Source of the DNA: Citrus sinensis
Taxonomy: Eukaryota; Streptophyta; Magnoliopsida; Sapindales; Rutaceae
DNA length: 64,000 nt
Assembly: GCF_022201045.2 (NCBI RefSeq)
Contig: NC_068559.1
Span: 26,729,501-26,793,500, forward strand
Direction of reading: 5' to 3'
Positions within the stretch are counted from its first letter, which is position 1; each line of letters starts with the position of its first letter. The notes beneath the pieces are model-generated. The model worked only from the letters and a program-made list of their open reading frames with translations, did no database searches and was not told the DNA's origin. Both the position numbers and the translations under genes were made by a program. Of the stretch, positions 22,200 through 34,813 are shown piece by piece.

Positions 22200-24205
22200 A
22201 TGGCGGCTAATTGCGGTAGAAGAACCCTACAAGTCGCTTCTGCTTCGGCTAAAACCCTTCTCAGCCGTTCATCTTCAGCTGCTGCAAAGTTGAGTGGACT
22301 AGCTTCCACCTCTAAGCCCACCTCTGCTTCTCGCTTGTCATCTCTTCACAAACTCTCTCTCTCCAGGTTTCCTATTATTTTATTTTATTGAATTTTTAAT
22401 ATTCAAGGCTGTCGATGTATACACATTTGTGTTTTTTGATTATTCGTGTCAATCCTTTTTTTTTGTAGGGATTTAAAGTTGTCGTTTTTACTCTGCTCTG
22501 AATGTTAATTGTGAGTTTTTAGTTATAAGCTTTAATGGGGATGGTTATTTGGGTGTTTGATTAAAAGGGTTCCTGTGGAGCTGGGTGGGGCGCTGTCTTT
22601 AATGCCTTTGCATAATGTTACTGCATCGGCCTTGTTCACATCGTTGCTGTCTTTGAACAATCAAAACTGGGGCTGTCTATCAGAAGGTACTTTTCTTTTG
22701 TATATTGCTTTTTAGGATGATTCTTGATCTGTCTGTTAAAATTAAGATACAGGTTGCCTTAAATTGTTAAAAATTTTAGAATGTCTCTTATAACAAATGT
22801 CTGCAATTTTTTTTTTTGTTGGAAAAAGCTGTTTGTTTTGATATATGATGAATATATATATGGTAAGCCTTCTGTTGCTGGAGAGCTGAGTTGGCTTACT
22901 AATTCTTGTTGCTCGATTGTGATAACCCTGAATCCCTATCATCTTCCTAAATTTTCTATCTTAATCGGTTACTTTAAAGTTGAATAAATTTTCTATCTTA
23001 ATTGCTTACTTTAAAGTTGAATTAACGTCATTTTTGGAGATAATATAAATTTCTTTTATTAACGGAATTATGTTTCTAATGTTGGGAAAAATGGAAGAGT
23101 TTAAGGTATGGTTTTTTAGTTGTTGCTTATAGTATCAGGAGTACTAGTGCTTGTTTTGGTTTAGATAAAGTTATTTTCTTTCATGCAGATATGTTTAATT
23201 AATTTTTCAGTTGTGTGGATTTTGAAAATCATTTTTCCCAATGTACAATATTTTTGTTATTATCGGGTGTATGAAATTTGATTTGAAATTTATTTAGTTG
23301 ATAGCAGAACAATCTGCCAACTTCTATTTCATGTTAAGAAACACAGCCTTAGAATATTGTATCAAGTTATGACTTTGGGAACGTAAATTACATGTACTGT
23401 GAGAAAGTTTGCTTTACGGATTAGCATTTGTAGGAGAATAGGTTTTGGCGGTTAATCTGTTAATCATTATGCAAGATGTTATCTGATGCTGTTAGTCTTA
23501 TTGTTGCATATAAAGAGCATTATGTCCAAATGATTGACAGCAACTTTTGAACTTCTTTTGACATTGGCTATGGGTGCCTGTGGGAATATTGGGCATGGCT
23601 TGTTAAACTAAATCATGTTATTGTTCTTGTACTTCCTCTTTATGTGCATTGCATGGTTAATTAACTTGCTTTGTATCAAGGAAGAATAGATGTTTAGCCA
23701 CTCAAAAGAGTTGATATCTTACTAAAATCAAATTCTATATTTCTTCAAAAGGGTAATTTGGACAACAGGAGGGAATTTTTAGCTGAGAATGGGTAAACTT
23801 TTGGCTGGGAGAAGATAGCAGATGGTCTCCGAAAGTTTCTTAGGTTTACATGAGACTCAAAATATAGAGAGAAAAGTTTCTTTGAAACGGAATTATGCTA
23901 GATTGAATGTTATTATAACCATATGGACCCTTTTATTTAATGGCGGAACCTCTTTGTTCACATTTTAAAAATTTACTTCTATTTGTCAAGTAGGCTTGCT
24001 TCACAATTTCTAACTATTTTCAGTTTTTATTTTCCACCGTTCTCTCACCAGAAGTTAAAAAAGGAAAAAAAAAATGACGGATGGCTTGGATGTGCGGCAT
24101 GGAACTTTAAAACAAAAATAATTTTGATTTTCGTGCATTCACTTCCTATAACAAATTGTTAGCTTATTCTTAATTTTGTTGACAGGATTTGCAACACCTC
24201 TATAG
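22200..24205 (+). CDS. NFD6: NUCLEAR FUSION DEFECTIVE 6-like small organellar protein
   Basis: Exons are 22200-22366, 22568-22686 and 24186-24205 (101 aa); all three junctions keep frame (AG|GTTTCC, G|GTACTT, then a 20-nt last exon coding GFATPL and the stop). The N-terminus MAANCGRRTLQ followed by a Ser/Ala/Arg-rich stretch is a typical organellar targeting peptide. The conserved C-terminal part is RVPVELGGALSLMPLHNVTA, then SALFTSLLSLNNQNWGCLSE. This matches the plant NFD6 family, named for an Arabidopsis mutant in which polar nuclei fail to fuse in the female gametophyte; the protein is predicted to be mitochondrial or plastidic. The molecular function is unknown. In-frame codons upstream of the ATG lack another Met, which supports this start. 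Confidence 0.92.
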
Positions 24206-25059
24206 CAGGGTCTATAAGCTGCCATCATGTTGTACCTGCCAGAATTTCATCAACTCAAGAAAATGTTTTGTCGGTTTTAGTTTGTGATTGAATGTAATGT
24301 CCAACTTCATAAAGAGATAGCTATTATTTATTTTTTCTTTTTTCTTTTTTCTTTTTTTTTTCCTTCCTAGTTAACCATTTAATATTCCAACATCAAACGT
24401 CAACAAAGCTTGAGAGTTTTGAAAAGTTGGCATCTGGCTGTTGCTTTTGATCGCATAAAATAATGTTATGCTTTCAGATTTTACATACACTCTCTATGGA
24501 AATAGGAATGAGTGACATTGTGGCTTTTGAAATTCACATTCATTCTTTACTTTGGGTGCCAAATGATCTGTCGCTATTAATGATTACTTTGTATCATTGA
24601 AGTTGCTAGTGAAGCCCCAGGTTCCAAGGTTCCTTTGCTTGAGATTCGAAGATCCTATGAAATTATGCGTGGGGTCTCATGAGTAAGTCTTAAGCCCCGT
24701 ACCTTATTGTTTTTCAAATGTTGTTTTTATAAAACAAGAATGAGAATAAAAATTTAAAAATGTGTTCGATATTATTTTTTAAAAAAATCTTTAAAAAAAA
24801 AGTAAAATATGTTCAGTAGGAATATTTTAAAAATTGTTATTGGAATAATTTCCATAAAATTAAAATTAAGTAATTAATAATTTTTTATTTAATTAGTTTG
24901 ATTATTTTAATTTTAAGAATAAATTAAGTGATTTTGTTAAATTTTTTAAGAAAAATGATAGAATCTACATATTTAATTTAATTAATATATAAAAACATTG
25001 TAGGTGCCATATTTTAAAAAGCACTTATCAATGCCACATGTTCATCTTATCAGATAATA

Positions 25060-25650
25060 TTAGTTATTCTGGAGAAATAACACCCAAGATATTTCGGGGT
25101 AAATAGCACCCAAACTACTCCGGATAAATAACATCTAAGGAAAAATTCTCCCAGAGCTTATAAAAATTGCAAGAGAGGGAAATTAGTTCCGCAATCCATT
25201 AGTCTAAGGAAATCATGCCCTAAAGGTCATACAAGTAAGGAAACACACAAGAGTATAATAATTTCCTATATCAAATTTACCTCCACGTGTACAAAAATAA
25301 TGGGTGACACGTGTCGTTAGATTGATGGTTCAAACCAAAACCCTTTTGCAAACATCATTCATCATCTATAATAGAGACTCATCTTCAAGAGAAAAGAGAT
25401 CTTTGGCCTCCAAAAATCATTGTTCATACTTAGAGAGAGAAAACTCATTTTCTTTATCTTTCTTCTTTGTTTAATCTTGATCAAACACCAACTTGGGTGT
25501 CAGAGTGCCTTTTTCAAGTACTCAGCCCTTTGGAATCGAGGCCAACGATCGTTGCAAATTCTCCACAAGCTACAAATACGTGTGAAGGTAAAAAAATCCA
25601 ACACCTTCAAACATAAATATTATAATCTATATAAAAAGAAAATACTATTG
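25060..25650 (+). mobile_element. Probable decayed LTR relic (gypsy-like)
   Basis: The segment contains CTATAATAGAGACTCATC, a TATA-like leader, followed by CAACTTGGGTGTCAGAGTGC. The latter resembles the 'acttgagcgtcggagtgcc' signature seen near the R/U5 part of many plant Ty3/gypsy LTRs. Boundaries are approximate and no primer-binding site or coding part was found, so this would be a solo LTR or fragment. Two ACGT-core boxes (CCACGTGTAC and GACACGTGTC) lie near 25283-25315. Confidence 0.4.
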
Positions 25651-25933
25651 TGAGGGAAATTATTTTTGTGGGTGGTATAACAATAATAATAATAATGTTG
25701 ATATTATTATTATTATTATTTTGTGAGATGTTGGAAGAAAATTGTTCATTTTGAAATTTAATATAGTATTGAAAAATAGGGAAAAAAAGGAAAAGTTGTT
25801 TTCTTATTTCCTTTATTAAAATTGTAGAATGAATTTTACATTTTCAAAAATAATCTACCGAACACGTATTTTGTATTTTCTAAATTTAGAAAACAGAAAA
25901 TAGGATTTGAAAATAATACTGAATGCACCCTTA

Positions 25934-26824
25934 GGCCATGTTTGCTTGGGGGTAGAGAAGTGGGGAGAGGAAAAGAATTCAATTTCTTTTCTACTTTCCA
26001 ATGTTTGGTAGAACCAAGTCTAATGGAATTAAATTTCCATTGAAATTCAATTTCCATCAAATTGAAGAATTTGTATTTCTTATCAATAGTTAAGGATTTC
26101 AAATTCCTTATTTATTAGAACACAAAAATTCTAATATTATCCTCCAAACAAAATTAATAAAATAAATTAAAGTGCAAATAATTTATATTTATTTTCTTAA
26201 ATTAATAGCATAAACTTATTTGAAAAAGCAGTAAAGTGAATCGCAAGACAGTTACTGGAGACGTGTTTTACCATCAAAACAGTTACCAATGGAATCCTTA
26301 TGAGCCGATCTATAAATCTATGGTGTTAGAAATGCTAATATACGTTGTTATTTACCTAAAGTCTTTTTTAAAATGCTTGGGAAAATTTTAACTCTCATAT
26401 TTCCGACTATATAGTGTGTTTTCTGCAAATTTAACATTTCCAATGAGTAAATCGTTCATTTGTGCTTTATCTTTATTATGCATTTAACACAAAGAAAAAT
26501 GGTGGTTAACAACGTCGGTCAACGGCGGTCAACATTCATGACATGATGCTGTAATTTAAGAAAATAAAATTCTCTATTTAACTAGGTAATTTCTAGATTA
26601 AATTAATTCATAGTTTAATTATTTTTCAATTTATTAACAATATTAACATTAAAGATAGTGGGTATATTTGTCCAAATAAAAAAATATGTAATTTCTTTTT
26701 CTTTCAAATTTTATGTGAAACCAAATAATAATAATAAATTTTTGTACTCTTCTCCTCTCACCACCTCTCCACTCTTCTTCTCTCTTTTTTTCTCTCCTCT
26801 CCTTCCTTAAAACCAAACACCACC
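25934..26824. mobile_element. Tourist-like (PIF/Harbinger-type) non-autonomous element
   Basis: The left end is GGCCATGTTTGCTTGG and the reverse complement of the right end is GGTGGTGTTTGGTTTT. Both ends are flanked by TTA (25931-25933 and 26825-26827), the target duplication of PIF/Harbinger elements. The arms are purine-rich (GGGGAGAGGAAAAG and GGAAGGAGAGGAGAG). The 891-bp interior has no transposase. Confidence 0.6.
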
Positions 26825-27466
26825 TTAGTTTCTGGAAATAAAGGGGGTTGTAAGAGTAATTGGAGTTCTCGGGAGATAGATAATAGGTGGGGGTAACTCA
26901 ACTAAACTGAGATACTGAGTCCAATTTACAAAAGGATCTGGCCCATATTAATCTGAAGGAGCCCAAAAGACAGTTTGTTATCCAGAATCAAATTGGGTGC
27001 CCAATCTCTACAGGCTGTGGAGACCAAGTCCAAGAAAATGCCTAATGGCGCCGGGTTGTGATGTCTATGAGCTCCTGTTTCTGTTTGTAATTCAAAATCG
27101 TTATGACAAGACGCACCACCATATGACCGTTGCCACAACGTTCCAAAAATCTAAATTTGAAACCAAAAAAAAAAAAAAATCAGCCTTTCTCGTGCCTACT
27201 TACCGTTGCCAACAGCTGCTCAGTACACGAACCAAGTATCCCCATATCTTTCATTCTTGTTCTGCCACTGATAGCTTCAAGAAATCAACAACTGAAAACC
27301 CGTTCCTTCTTGAGGTGAATTTGTTTTTAGACACATTTTCTTTAATCTTTATTGAATTTCTTTGCCAAAAAATCCGAGAAATTCGGTGTCTTCCAATTTT
27401 ATGCCATTTGAGTTATTTCTTGAGTTTGATCGTTGTTTTGGGCAATTCTTGGATTCTTGGAAGGCT

Positions 27467-29571
27467 ATGGCGACACTAGCACCTGGAATTGTATTAAAGC
27501 TACTCAATGGAATGAACACTGGAGTCAAGCCTACAGGAGAGCATCGCAGCTCACTTCTTCAAGTGACTGATATAGTCCCAGCTGATCTTGATGAGAAGAA
27601 TCTTTGGCCTACACAAGGATTCTTCATTAAAGTCTCAGATTCTTCACACTCTATATACGTCAGTCTTCCAACAGAACAAGATGATTTCGTTCTCAGCAAC
27701 AAAATGCAGTTGGGTCAATTCATTTATGTTGATAGATTGGAGCCAGGATCCCCTGTACCTGTGGTTAAAGGAGCCAAGCCGCTCCCCGGAAGGCACCCAC
27801 TAGTTGGAACCCCAGAACCGTTAATGGGTTTAAGAGAAAAAGGAGAGAAAAGTGAACAAAAAGTAAATTCAAAGCCTCCAGGTCACAGAAGAGGTTCTTG
27901 GGGACAAAACGGGAGTGATGGGGTCTCATCTCCTTTGTTGTTGAAGCCGGTCCCTTTGGATTTTGATCAGTGTACACCAGTGAAAGAGCGGCCTAAGCTG
28001 ATGAAAATTATGTCACCAATGATAAGATCAAGAACTGCGAAGGATGGCAGTGTTAGGTGTTCCTTTGGTGGGGGACTTTTAGCTAAAATGGTGGATACCA
28101 AAGGAGAAAGCCCTGCATTGCTAAGAAAAAGCTGTGTGGCGCCATCTGCTTCAAAGTTTCCTAGGAGCAAGAGTGTCTGCGAACGAGAGCCAAGAATCCC
28201 AATTAGTCCTTTCAACACAGCTGTAGGTACATTTTCCTCTTTTCCATTTAGAATTTTCTAAGAACCATGTTTTTGATGATCAACTCCTGCCTGTGTTGAA
28301 AGTATGTCAAATGGCAATTGTACTGTCAAGTTTTTACTTTTTAGATTAATAATTTCCTGTGAATCGAAGATTTCAGTCATTGATTTGTTGATAGAATAAT
28401 ATTGTTTTTTTGTAGGATAAGAAAAGTTCAACTCCTTCGCCTAAGTTAAGAAATGGAAGAACCATAGGAGCCCTAAATTTAGGTGCAGATTCAGAAAACT
28501 CGAACTCAATAGCAACGCCACAGCCACAATCTCAGTCTGGTAATTTAGCCCCGGATAGCAGTACAAGTCTGCCAATGAATTTACCAGGAAAGCTAAGCAT
28601 ACTAGGCAAGGTAAATTCAGGACTCCTAGCTTGTGTCTTACTTTATGACTTCTTCTTTTAGCTCAGCTGTCAAATATTATGCTTCAACAGGAAGCTGTGC
28701 AGCAGAGAGAAACAGCTCAGAAGATTGCCCTTCAAGCACTAAGAGAGGCTTCAGCTACTGATACTTTAGTTCGATCTCTCAAGTATTGAATCTATCTTTA
28801 AATTAATTTCTATATTGCAGTGAAAAATGGGAATTTTGAGATTTGCTAAGACCAATAATATAACTTCCTTGTAGACTATTTTCGAACTTGAGCAAATCAG
28901 CAAGAGCAGATGCCCCAGCTGCCTGCTTTGAGAAGTTTTTGGAGTTCCATCAACAGATTGTGCAAGCTGTAACAGATATGGTGTCCATTCAAGCAGCTAC
29001 TGAAGTGGCTCAAACTCCAAAAGCAGAGCAAATGGATAGAAAGCCCGAAGAAGAAGAGTCAACTATCTTACACGAAATTGTACACAACTCAGAACTAAAT
29101 TCATCAAAAAGACGATCAGCATTGCACAAATCAGTTGCGGCGTTTCCTGGAAGAGTAGAACAGAAGACAAACTTTGAAAAGCTCCTGAGATCAAACACTA
29201 ACATGAGGGCAAATTTGGATAGAAAAGGACTATCCCCCATAGGAAAACTTAACCTTGAAGCTATTGCCGAGAATGATGAAAACAAGAAACCTTTGGTTTG
29301 TTGCAACTTAAGCAACATAATCAAATTGGGTAAGCAGATTGAAACCGAGGCAGGAAATTGGTTTATGGAGTTCCTAGAGAAAGGTTTGGAAACTGGCATG
29401 AAGAAATCAAAAGGCACAGCAGATGGAGATGTGAAGAAAGTTCCTCAGTTTCTCATACTCAAAGTTATTAACTGGGTGGAAGTAGAACAATGTGACAGTA
29501 GCAAGAGGCAAGTACATCCCAAAGCTGCACAAATAGCCAGAAAGCTCAGAATTAAGATGAAGAACCCTTAA
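27467..29571 (+). CDS. DUF936 family protein
   Basis: Exons are 27467-28222, 28416-28610, 28691-28782 and 28875-29571 (579 aa). The start [19 protein letters not shown] is the family's conserved N-terminus. The DUF936 N-terminal block continues with [33 protein letters not shown] and [16 protein letters not shown] (about residues 1-115). The middle is Ser/Lys/Pro-rich and probably disordered. The second conserved block is in the last two exons ([44 protein letters not shown]). At exon 1 a nearby GT (CTGTAG|GTACAT) would give an immediate stop, so the donor GCT|GTAGGT is used. This plant-specific family has no settled biochemical role and I do not assign one. The upstream 35 in-frame codons look like leader sequence. 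Confidence 0.92.
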
Positions 29572-31046
29572 GTTTTTATGATATTTTGAAGGTTTGGAAT
29601 TCTTGAACTTTTAATTTCTTTTTTTTTTTAATTACATTTTGTATGATCACTTTGATGCGTCTTAAGGTTAGTAGTATAATGTGTTAGTAGATAGTTTGTA
29701 TCTGCTTGATGAAATTTCATTTATAGAGAAAGCTTTTCTATGAAGTCCATGACAGAGTAACCATCCATGCAAGTAACACTGTATACAACTAATTCATCCA
29801 AAAATAATTTCACAAAAGATATCTGCTTTTGCCAATGAAAGACTCGGGCACAGGCCATCCAAATTCTGCACAAAAAATGGGCATAGGCAGTCCAAATTCC
29901 ACGTAAAAATGGATTTTATGGGACCGACCCTATAAAAGAAGACTTCTTGTAGTTAATATGATTCTAAAAAAAAAAAACAATAATAATAATTTGAATTTTA
30001 ATTAAAAGAAACAAGAAAAAGAGGGCCTTCCGTTGGTGGGGTATTCAGAACAACTTGTTTGGGTCTAATCAACCGACAGCCAAGCCTACATGCGGGATTC
30101 GGGAAACCGCCCCGTAAATACTCTTTTACTTGCTTTAAAACATTAGTGCATGAGTTGAGTTTTTAACACCCATTTAAAATTCTTGTGAAACCCCTTTTTA
30201 AATTATTCTTATTTTAATATCATTTTTTCCCCCAATTAACCTCATCTACTACTGTTTTGCTGTCTTTTTTTTTTCACTTTTTTAATTATCTCACTCATTT
30301 ATAGACTTGTTCTTTTCTACCCTCAACACAACCAAATTTTTTAGATTTAGTATGGGAGTAATGAATTTGTAAAAGAAAATGAAAGAAACAAGCCTATTTC
30401 AACTGAATAATCGAATGGATCTCTCAACAATTAAGAATAATTAAATAGATGAAGAGTCACAAACATAAAAAAGAAAAGAAAATGATTTGTTGATATATTC
30501 AAAGAATTTGCAGAAAAAATAAACAATATTATATAGGTGTGTAAAAGAGTTTATTAATTGAGAGTTCTATTTAAAGAATTAAATTGACTTTTCAATTCTT
30601 TTGGACTGCTTACAAGTCAAGACAAAGAAGTCTAGTAAAGCCTAACTCTGCGAGTTTACTTTAAATGCTGGTGTGTCTCTTGAGAAGTTGAACTTCAAAA
30701 GCCAACCACTATATATTTTTCCTTATCAATGCCGATCGATAGCAGTAATATGAACAAGAGAACATTAGTAGTATGTGATTTCTTTCTCTAAATGTTTGAT
30801 TTTCTAAATTAATCTGGAATTCTATTTAAAAAATATATAAGAGAATAAAATTGTTGATGAGTGTCTTCAAATGAAATTACATCATGAAAGAGGTGTTGTA
30901 AAGAAAATGAAAAGGGTGTTCGTAGTAGGCCCGCGGATCAAGGTCATCCCAATCCTTTGGGCAACCCCCAGAGTTGGACCAACTTTCGATGCCTGACCGC
31001 AAACAGGAACAAGAACTTGAAGATCGAGATTATCTTCTCACTTTTT
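29572..31046. other. Spacer downstream of DUF936 gene
   Basis: The start holds the 3' UTR of the DUF936 gene. The rest is AT-rich and I see no gene, RNA or clear repeat before the LTR element that begins at 31047. Confidence 0.6.
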
Positions 31047-31313
31047 TGTTAGGATGTGTACTAGGACCCTACCAATTTAGTTAATTTATTTCCTATTAAG
31101 ATTAAGTTTTCTTATTGAAATTATACTTTGGGAGTTTAATTATATTAAAATTAAGACTGCATTACTATAAATAAGCGGTTTTCATTATGTTTTTAAGTAA
31201 AGCAGTAATATAATTAATTCCAACTCGTGTTAGCTCTTCACTCTTTCCTTAAATTCTTAAATTCTTCATCTCGTCTCCCTTTAATTTTCTAACAAAATCC
31301 TAGAATCCTAACA
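31047..31313 (+). repeat. 5' LTR of the copia-type element
   Basis: The 267-bp repeat begins TGTTAGGATGTG and ends GAATCCTAACA. A TATA-like CTATAAATAAGCGG lies in its middle, where an LTR promoter would be expected. Confidence 0.82.
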
Positions 31314-31315
31314 TA

Positions 31316-31327
31316 TGGTATCAGAAC
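31316..31327 (+). other. Primer-binding site (initiator Met tRNA type)
   Basis: TGGTATCAGAAC lies two bases after the left LTR and matches 11 of 12 bases of the standard plant LTR-element primer site. Confidence 0.8.
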
Positions 31328-33751
31328 ATACTTCCTGACCAATCGATTACATTTTTCATATGATCTCCTCTTTTAGATAGACTTAAAAAAAAAAAAAAAA
31401 AAAAGAGAGCTGCATTATTCTAGCATCCAAACTTTTGCCAATATCCCATAACTTTGATTTAGTTTTTCGTAAGTCAATTAATTTGCTTCTAATCAAGTTT
31501 ATTCCACCAACTACCTTTGCCTTTTGTGACTTACCACTACAAGCCATCAATCGAACCTGCCATTAGCCTCAACCAACTCGAGTGGCCACACTTAAACCAG
31601 TGCATCATCATCAATTGTCGGCCAGCAACACCACAACCCCAAATTTTCTTGAATTTTTTTTTAGACATCACGATCTTTACAGTGCTTAAAGAAAAAGTTG
31701 TGCTATTGTCTCAAATTGATGAAAAATTTGCAGTCTTAACCGTTTAGAATAACACTATAAAAGTACTTCTGCAAGGCATTCTTGAAGAATTTGGCCAATT
31801 GCGCAAGGACACAACCATCTCTTGGTCCATATGAAGCTGGCATGTTACAATGCATGGACTCTGCTCATTAACTAACTTTGTGACCTTTCTGTAGAGTAGG
31901 CAATTCATGTTCTCATCATCGATTCACACTCTTCAATTCTAGCCCTTCATGACCCGACACTCACTCCACCAGCCATTTCTTTATTAGGACCAATTGTAAC
32001 ACTTTAACTCAAATTTTGAGAGCCAATATAACCAAAACTCACATATGAACTTAAATAACTTTTTATAATCAATAATAATTCAAGCCTTAAATACAATATT
32101 TAAACAACATAAGAATTTAAAATCTTTTGCAAATAATCTACCATCCTCAATTTAAGTTATATTCACTCAACACGAATCAATCCTACTTTCTAAAAATTAA
32201 TTACAATAAACTAAAACAAGTACAAAGATTAGTAAGCAAATAAGTTTTTATCTATCAAAATATGTAATACTTATATATAATGTAAGTGGATTATGTGCCA
32301 TAATCTTTTAAATGCATTATAAAATAAATTCATCAAAATCTCTTTCTGACTCCCAAATAGTCTCAAGAGATGGCCTCCACACAACTTCAAGAAATTACCC
32401 TCAATGTAAACTCTTATAAAACTTAGTATAATAACAAAGTTCACATATAAATCATAAAATTATAAATGCAATTAATAAACATACTTTTATAAAAGCTTCG
32501 CATGTTCAAGCTTATGCCAATGAATTTTCACACTACATATGCTCATAGATATAATCACACTCAACACATAACAACATATAACGTAAACACATGGGAAAAA
32601 ACATAAAAAATCATATCCGTACATATCAAAAATATACTTTTTGAATGTGTTAAACATATACATATTATTTATTGTGATTCATTTAGAAGTCAAGTTTACT
32701 TATCTCTTGGCACTCACATGTAATGAATTCATATTGATATCATCAACCTAAAATCATTAATAAAACTTTCATAAGATATAATCAAGTCTTAACTATAAAT
32801 TCCAATTGTCCTCAAATTTCTCATTTTAAACATCTTTTAAACACAACCTCAAATACTCTCAATACTCAATCCTTAGAATAGAACTATTAAAAATAATTTA
32901 TGTCTGAGACATCATCAATTATGTCAATCAGTTTTCTGTTTGGAATTTATTGCTTTATCATTAAATTATGAAAATTTTCATAATCACGCTAAACATATAT
33001 AAAAATTACTGACCCAAATTTTATAATTTTTGAAGAAGTTGATATATGGTAAAATAAATTCATAATTCATGTTCTTCATTGAAATCATAAATTTTCAGGT
33101 TTTCAGACCTGAGTTGTAAAAATCGTAATAAATTGAATTCTTATCTTATTAGCTCATAACAAGTTTCAAAACATTCTTGAAATGTTTAGTTTAACATATC
33201 CAAAATTTAGAATCAAAATCAATTGGTACAAGTAACTATGATTTTTGAAATAGCTCACTATCTGAATATTTTTGCAAAATCTTAAGTTCCTACTTCTACT
33301 ACAATTATCTAATCATGCTTCTTGATAACAAATTAACAATTAACAAAGGTCAAGAATTGAAATTTACCTCTAGTCTTCTCTATGCATAACATTCAATGAT
33401 CTCATGTGTTGCTTATGATCAAATTAAGAAAAACGTTCATTTTCTTGATCACTCTCCCTCTCCCTCTTGTTAATGAAAAAGATAAGACATCTTATTCTTT
33501 TTATACGAGAATACAAATATTGTTGAGCAATTGAAAAGACTAAAATACCCTAAGAGAATTGTAGTATTGCACCAATACCCTCTGCCATACCCAAATATTT
33601 ATCCCCATCGACGCATGTTGACAGACATTATATGGAGATTTATTTTAACTGTGATAGGCCCCCTTAAGTTGGAGCATCATCGTAAACAACCTTAACTATT
33701 GCTTTTAGCAGCTGATCATCCCCTCTACTGACAATTATTTAATTTTTTTCT

Positions 33752-34080
33752 TGTTAATAGCCTATTTAATTTTTTTCCTATTAAGATTAGGGTTTCTTAT
33801 AACAATTATAATTAAGAAATTTAATTAAATTAAACAGAGGAGCGTGCTAAGCTACAATAGATAAGTGATTTTCATTATTTTCTAAGAAAGCAACAATAAT
33901 ATAAATTCCAACCCATTAATTCTTCACTCTTCCCCATAAATTTTTAAATTCTTTCTCTCTTCTTTCTTTAATTCTCTAATCGTAATTAAAAAAAAAAAAA
34001 TTCTCTAATCAAAATCCTAAAATTATAACGCTTTTTTCCCTAAATTTTCGTTCTCTAACCAAAATCCTAGAACCCTATCA
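33752..34080 (+). repeat. 3' LTR of the copia-type element, diverged
   Basis: It is similar to 31047-31313 but longer (about 329 bp). The extra length includes repeated TTCTCTAAT(C/A)AAAATCCTA units near its end and an A13 tract at about 33988-34000. Terminal bases have decayed (TGTTAATAG and CCCTATCA). Confidence 0.7.
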
Positions 34081-34223
34081 GCTTTTTTTTTTTTTTTTTG
34101 CTTCTCCTAATCTGAAAATGAGAATTCCCATCCAAGTATTTTGAGCTCTCCTCTGAGACTCCTGATCGCACCGTTTTAATTCGTCTCCGCTCCCCTGCAA
34201 TCTCCAATCTGCAAAACCCTAAG

Positions 34224-34761
34224 GTACCCTTTCTCTCCCTCTCTCCGTAAAGACAATTTGCCTGTTGTAGTGTAGCTAAATCTCTTTGTAGCCGCCTGAG
34301 TTAGGGTTTAAAGCGTTTTAACTTTGTACTCATCGACTCGTGTGTATCAGTTAGATCAATACGGAGTTCGCTAATCGTTTTTCAGTGTGATTTTAGGAGA
34401 GTTAGTCGAATCTGGTTTTAGTTAGATTAGGTTTAACAAAATTATTGAGGTAAGATTTGACTAGTTACTTTTGTTTCAAATTAATTTTGAAAATTCCCTT
34501 AGAAAAAAGGTATAATAATGAAGTTATGTGACTTGTGCGTGTGTCACTGTGCTTCTGGACACTGGTTTGTTTGAATAGTAGTTCTCTTCTAGAAAAACTC
34601 ATTCTACTTATATTGTTGGCCTGTAATACAGGTAGATAAGTGGTTTCTTTGGTAATTGGTTCATTCCACAGCAACCCCAAGGCACCTGCCCTTCAGCTTA
34701 ACCCACCTTTCAGCTTAACCAGCCTTTCAGCTTAATCCGCATTTCATCTTCTGTGTTTCAG
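34224..34761 (+). other. Putative 5' UTR intron of the PRP17 gene
   Basis: The donor CCTAAG|GTACCC follows a GCAAAACCCTAAG leader, and the acceptor CTGTGTTTCAG lies 52 bp before the ATG. Upstream in the intron, three copies of a CCTTTCAGCTTAACC-like unit (about 34687-34735) offer alternative CAG acceptors. Confidence 0.6.
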
Positions 34762-34813
34762 AACCGACAGTTGATATATCGTCTCTCTCTCTCTCTCCCC
34801 CCTAAAACTTGGC

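Larger units (their letters stand above)
24206..27466. other. Intergenic spacer between NFD6-like and DUF936 genes
   Basis: The spacer contains a probable LTR relic (about 25060-25650), an AAT/ATT inverted microsatellite near 25680-25720 and a Tourist-like element (25934-26824). The 5' leader of the DUF936 gene occupies the end. No other gene is supported. Confidence 0.6.
31047..34080 (+). mobile_element. Decayed copia-type LTR element (non-autonomous)
   Basis: Two related direct repeats, 31047-31313 and 33752-34080, flank about 2.4 kb. The left LTR has perfect 9-bp inverted ends, TGTTAGGAT and ATCCTAACA. Two bases after it lies TGGTATCAGAAC, which differs by one base from the usual initiator-Met tRNA primer site TGGTATCAGAGC. 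Shared LTR blocks include TTCCTATTAAGATTA, GTGATTTTCATTAT-like sequence and CTAACAAAATCCTAGAA-like sequence. The interior has no gag, protease, integrase or RT frame, so this is an old LARD/TRIM-like or gutted element. No convincing target duplication or polypurine tract remains. Confidence 0.8.
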
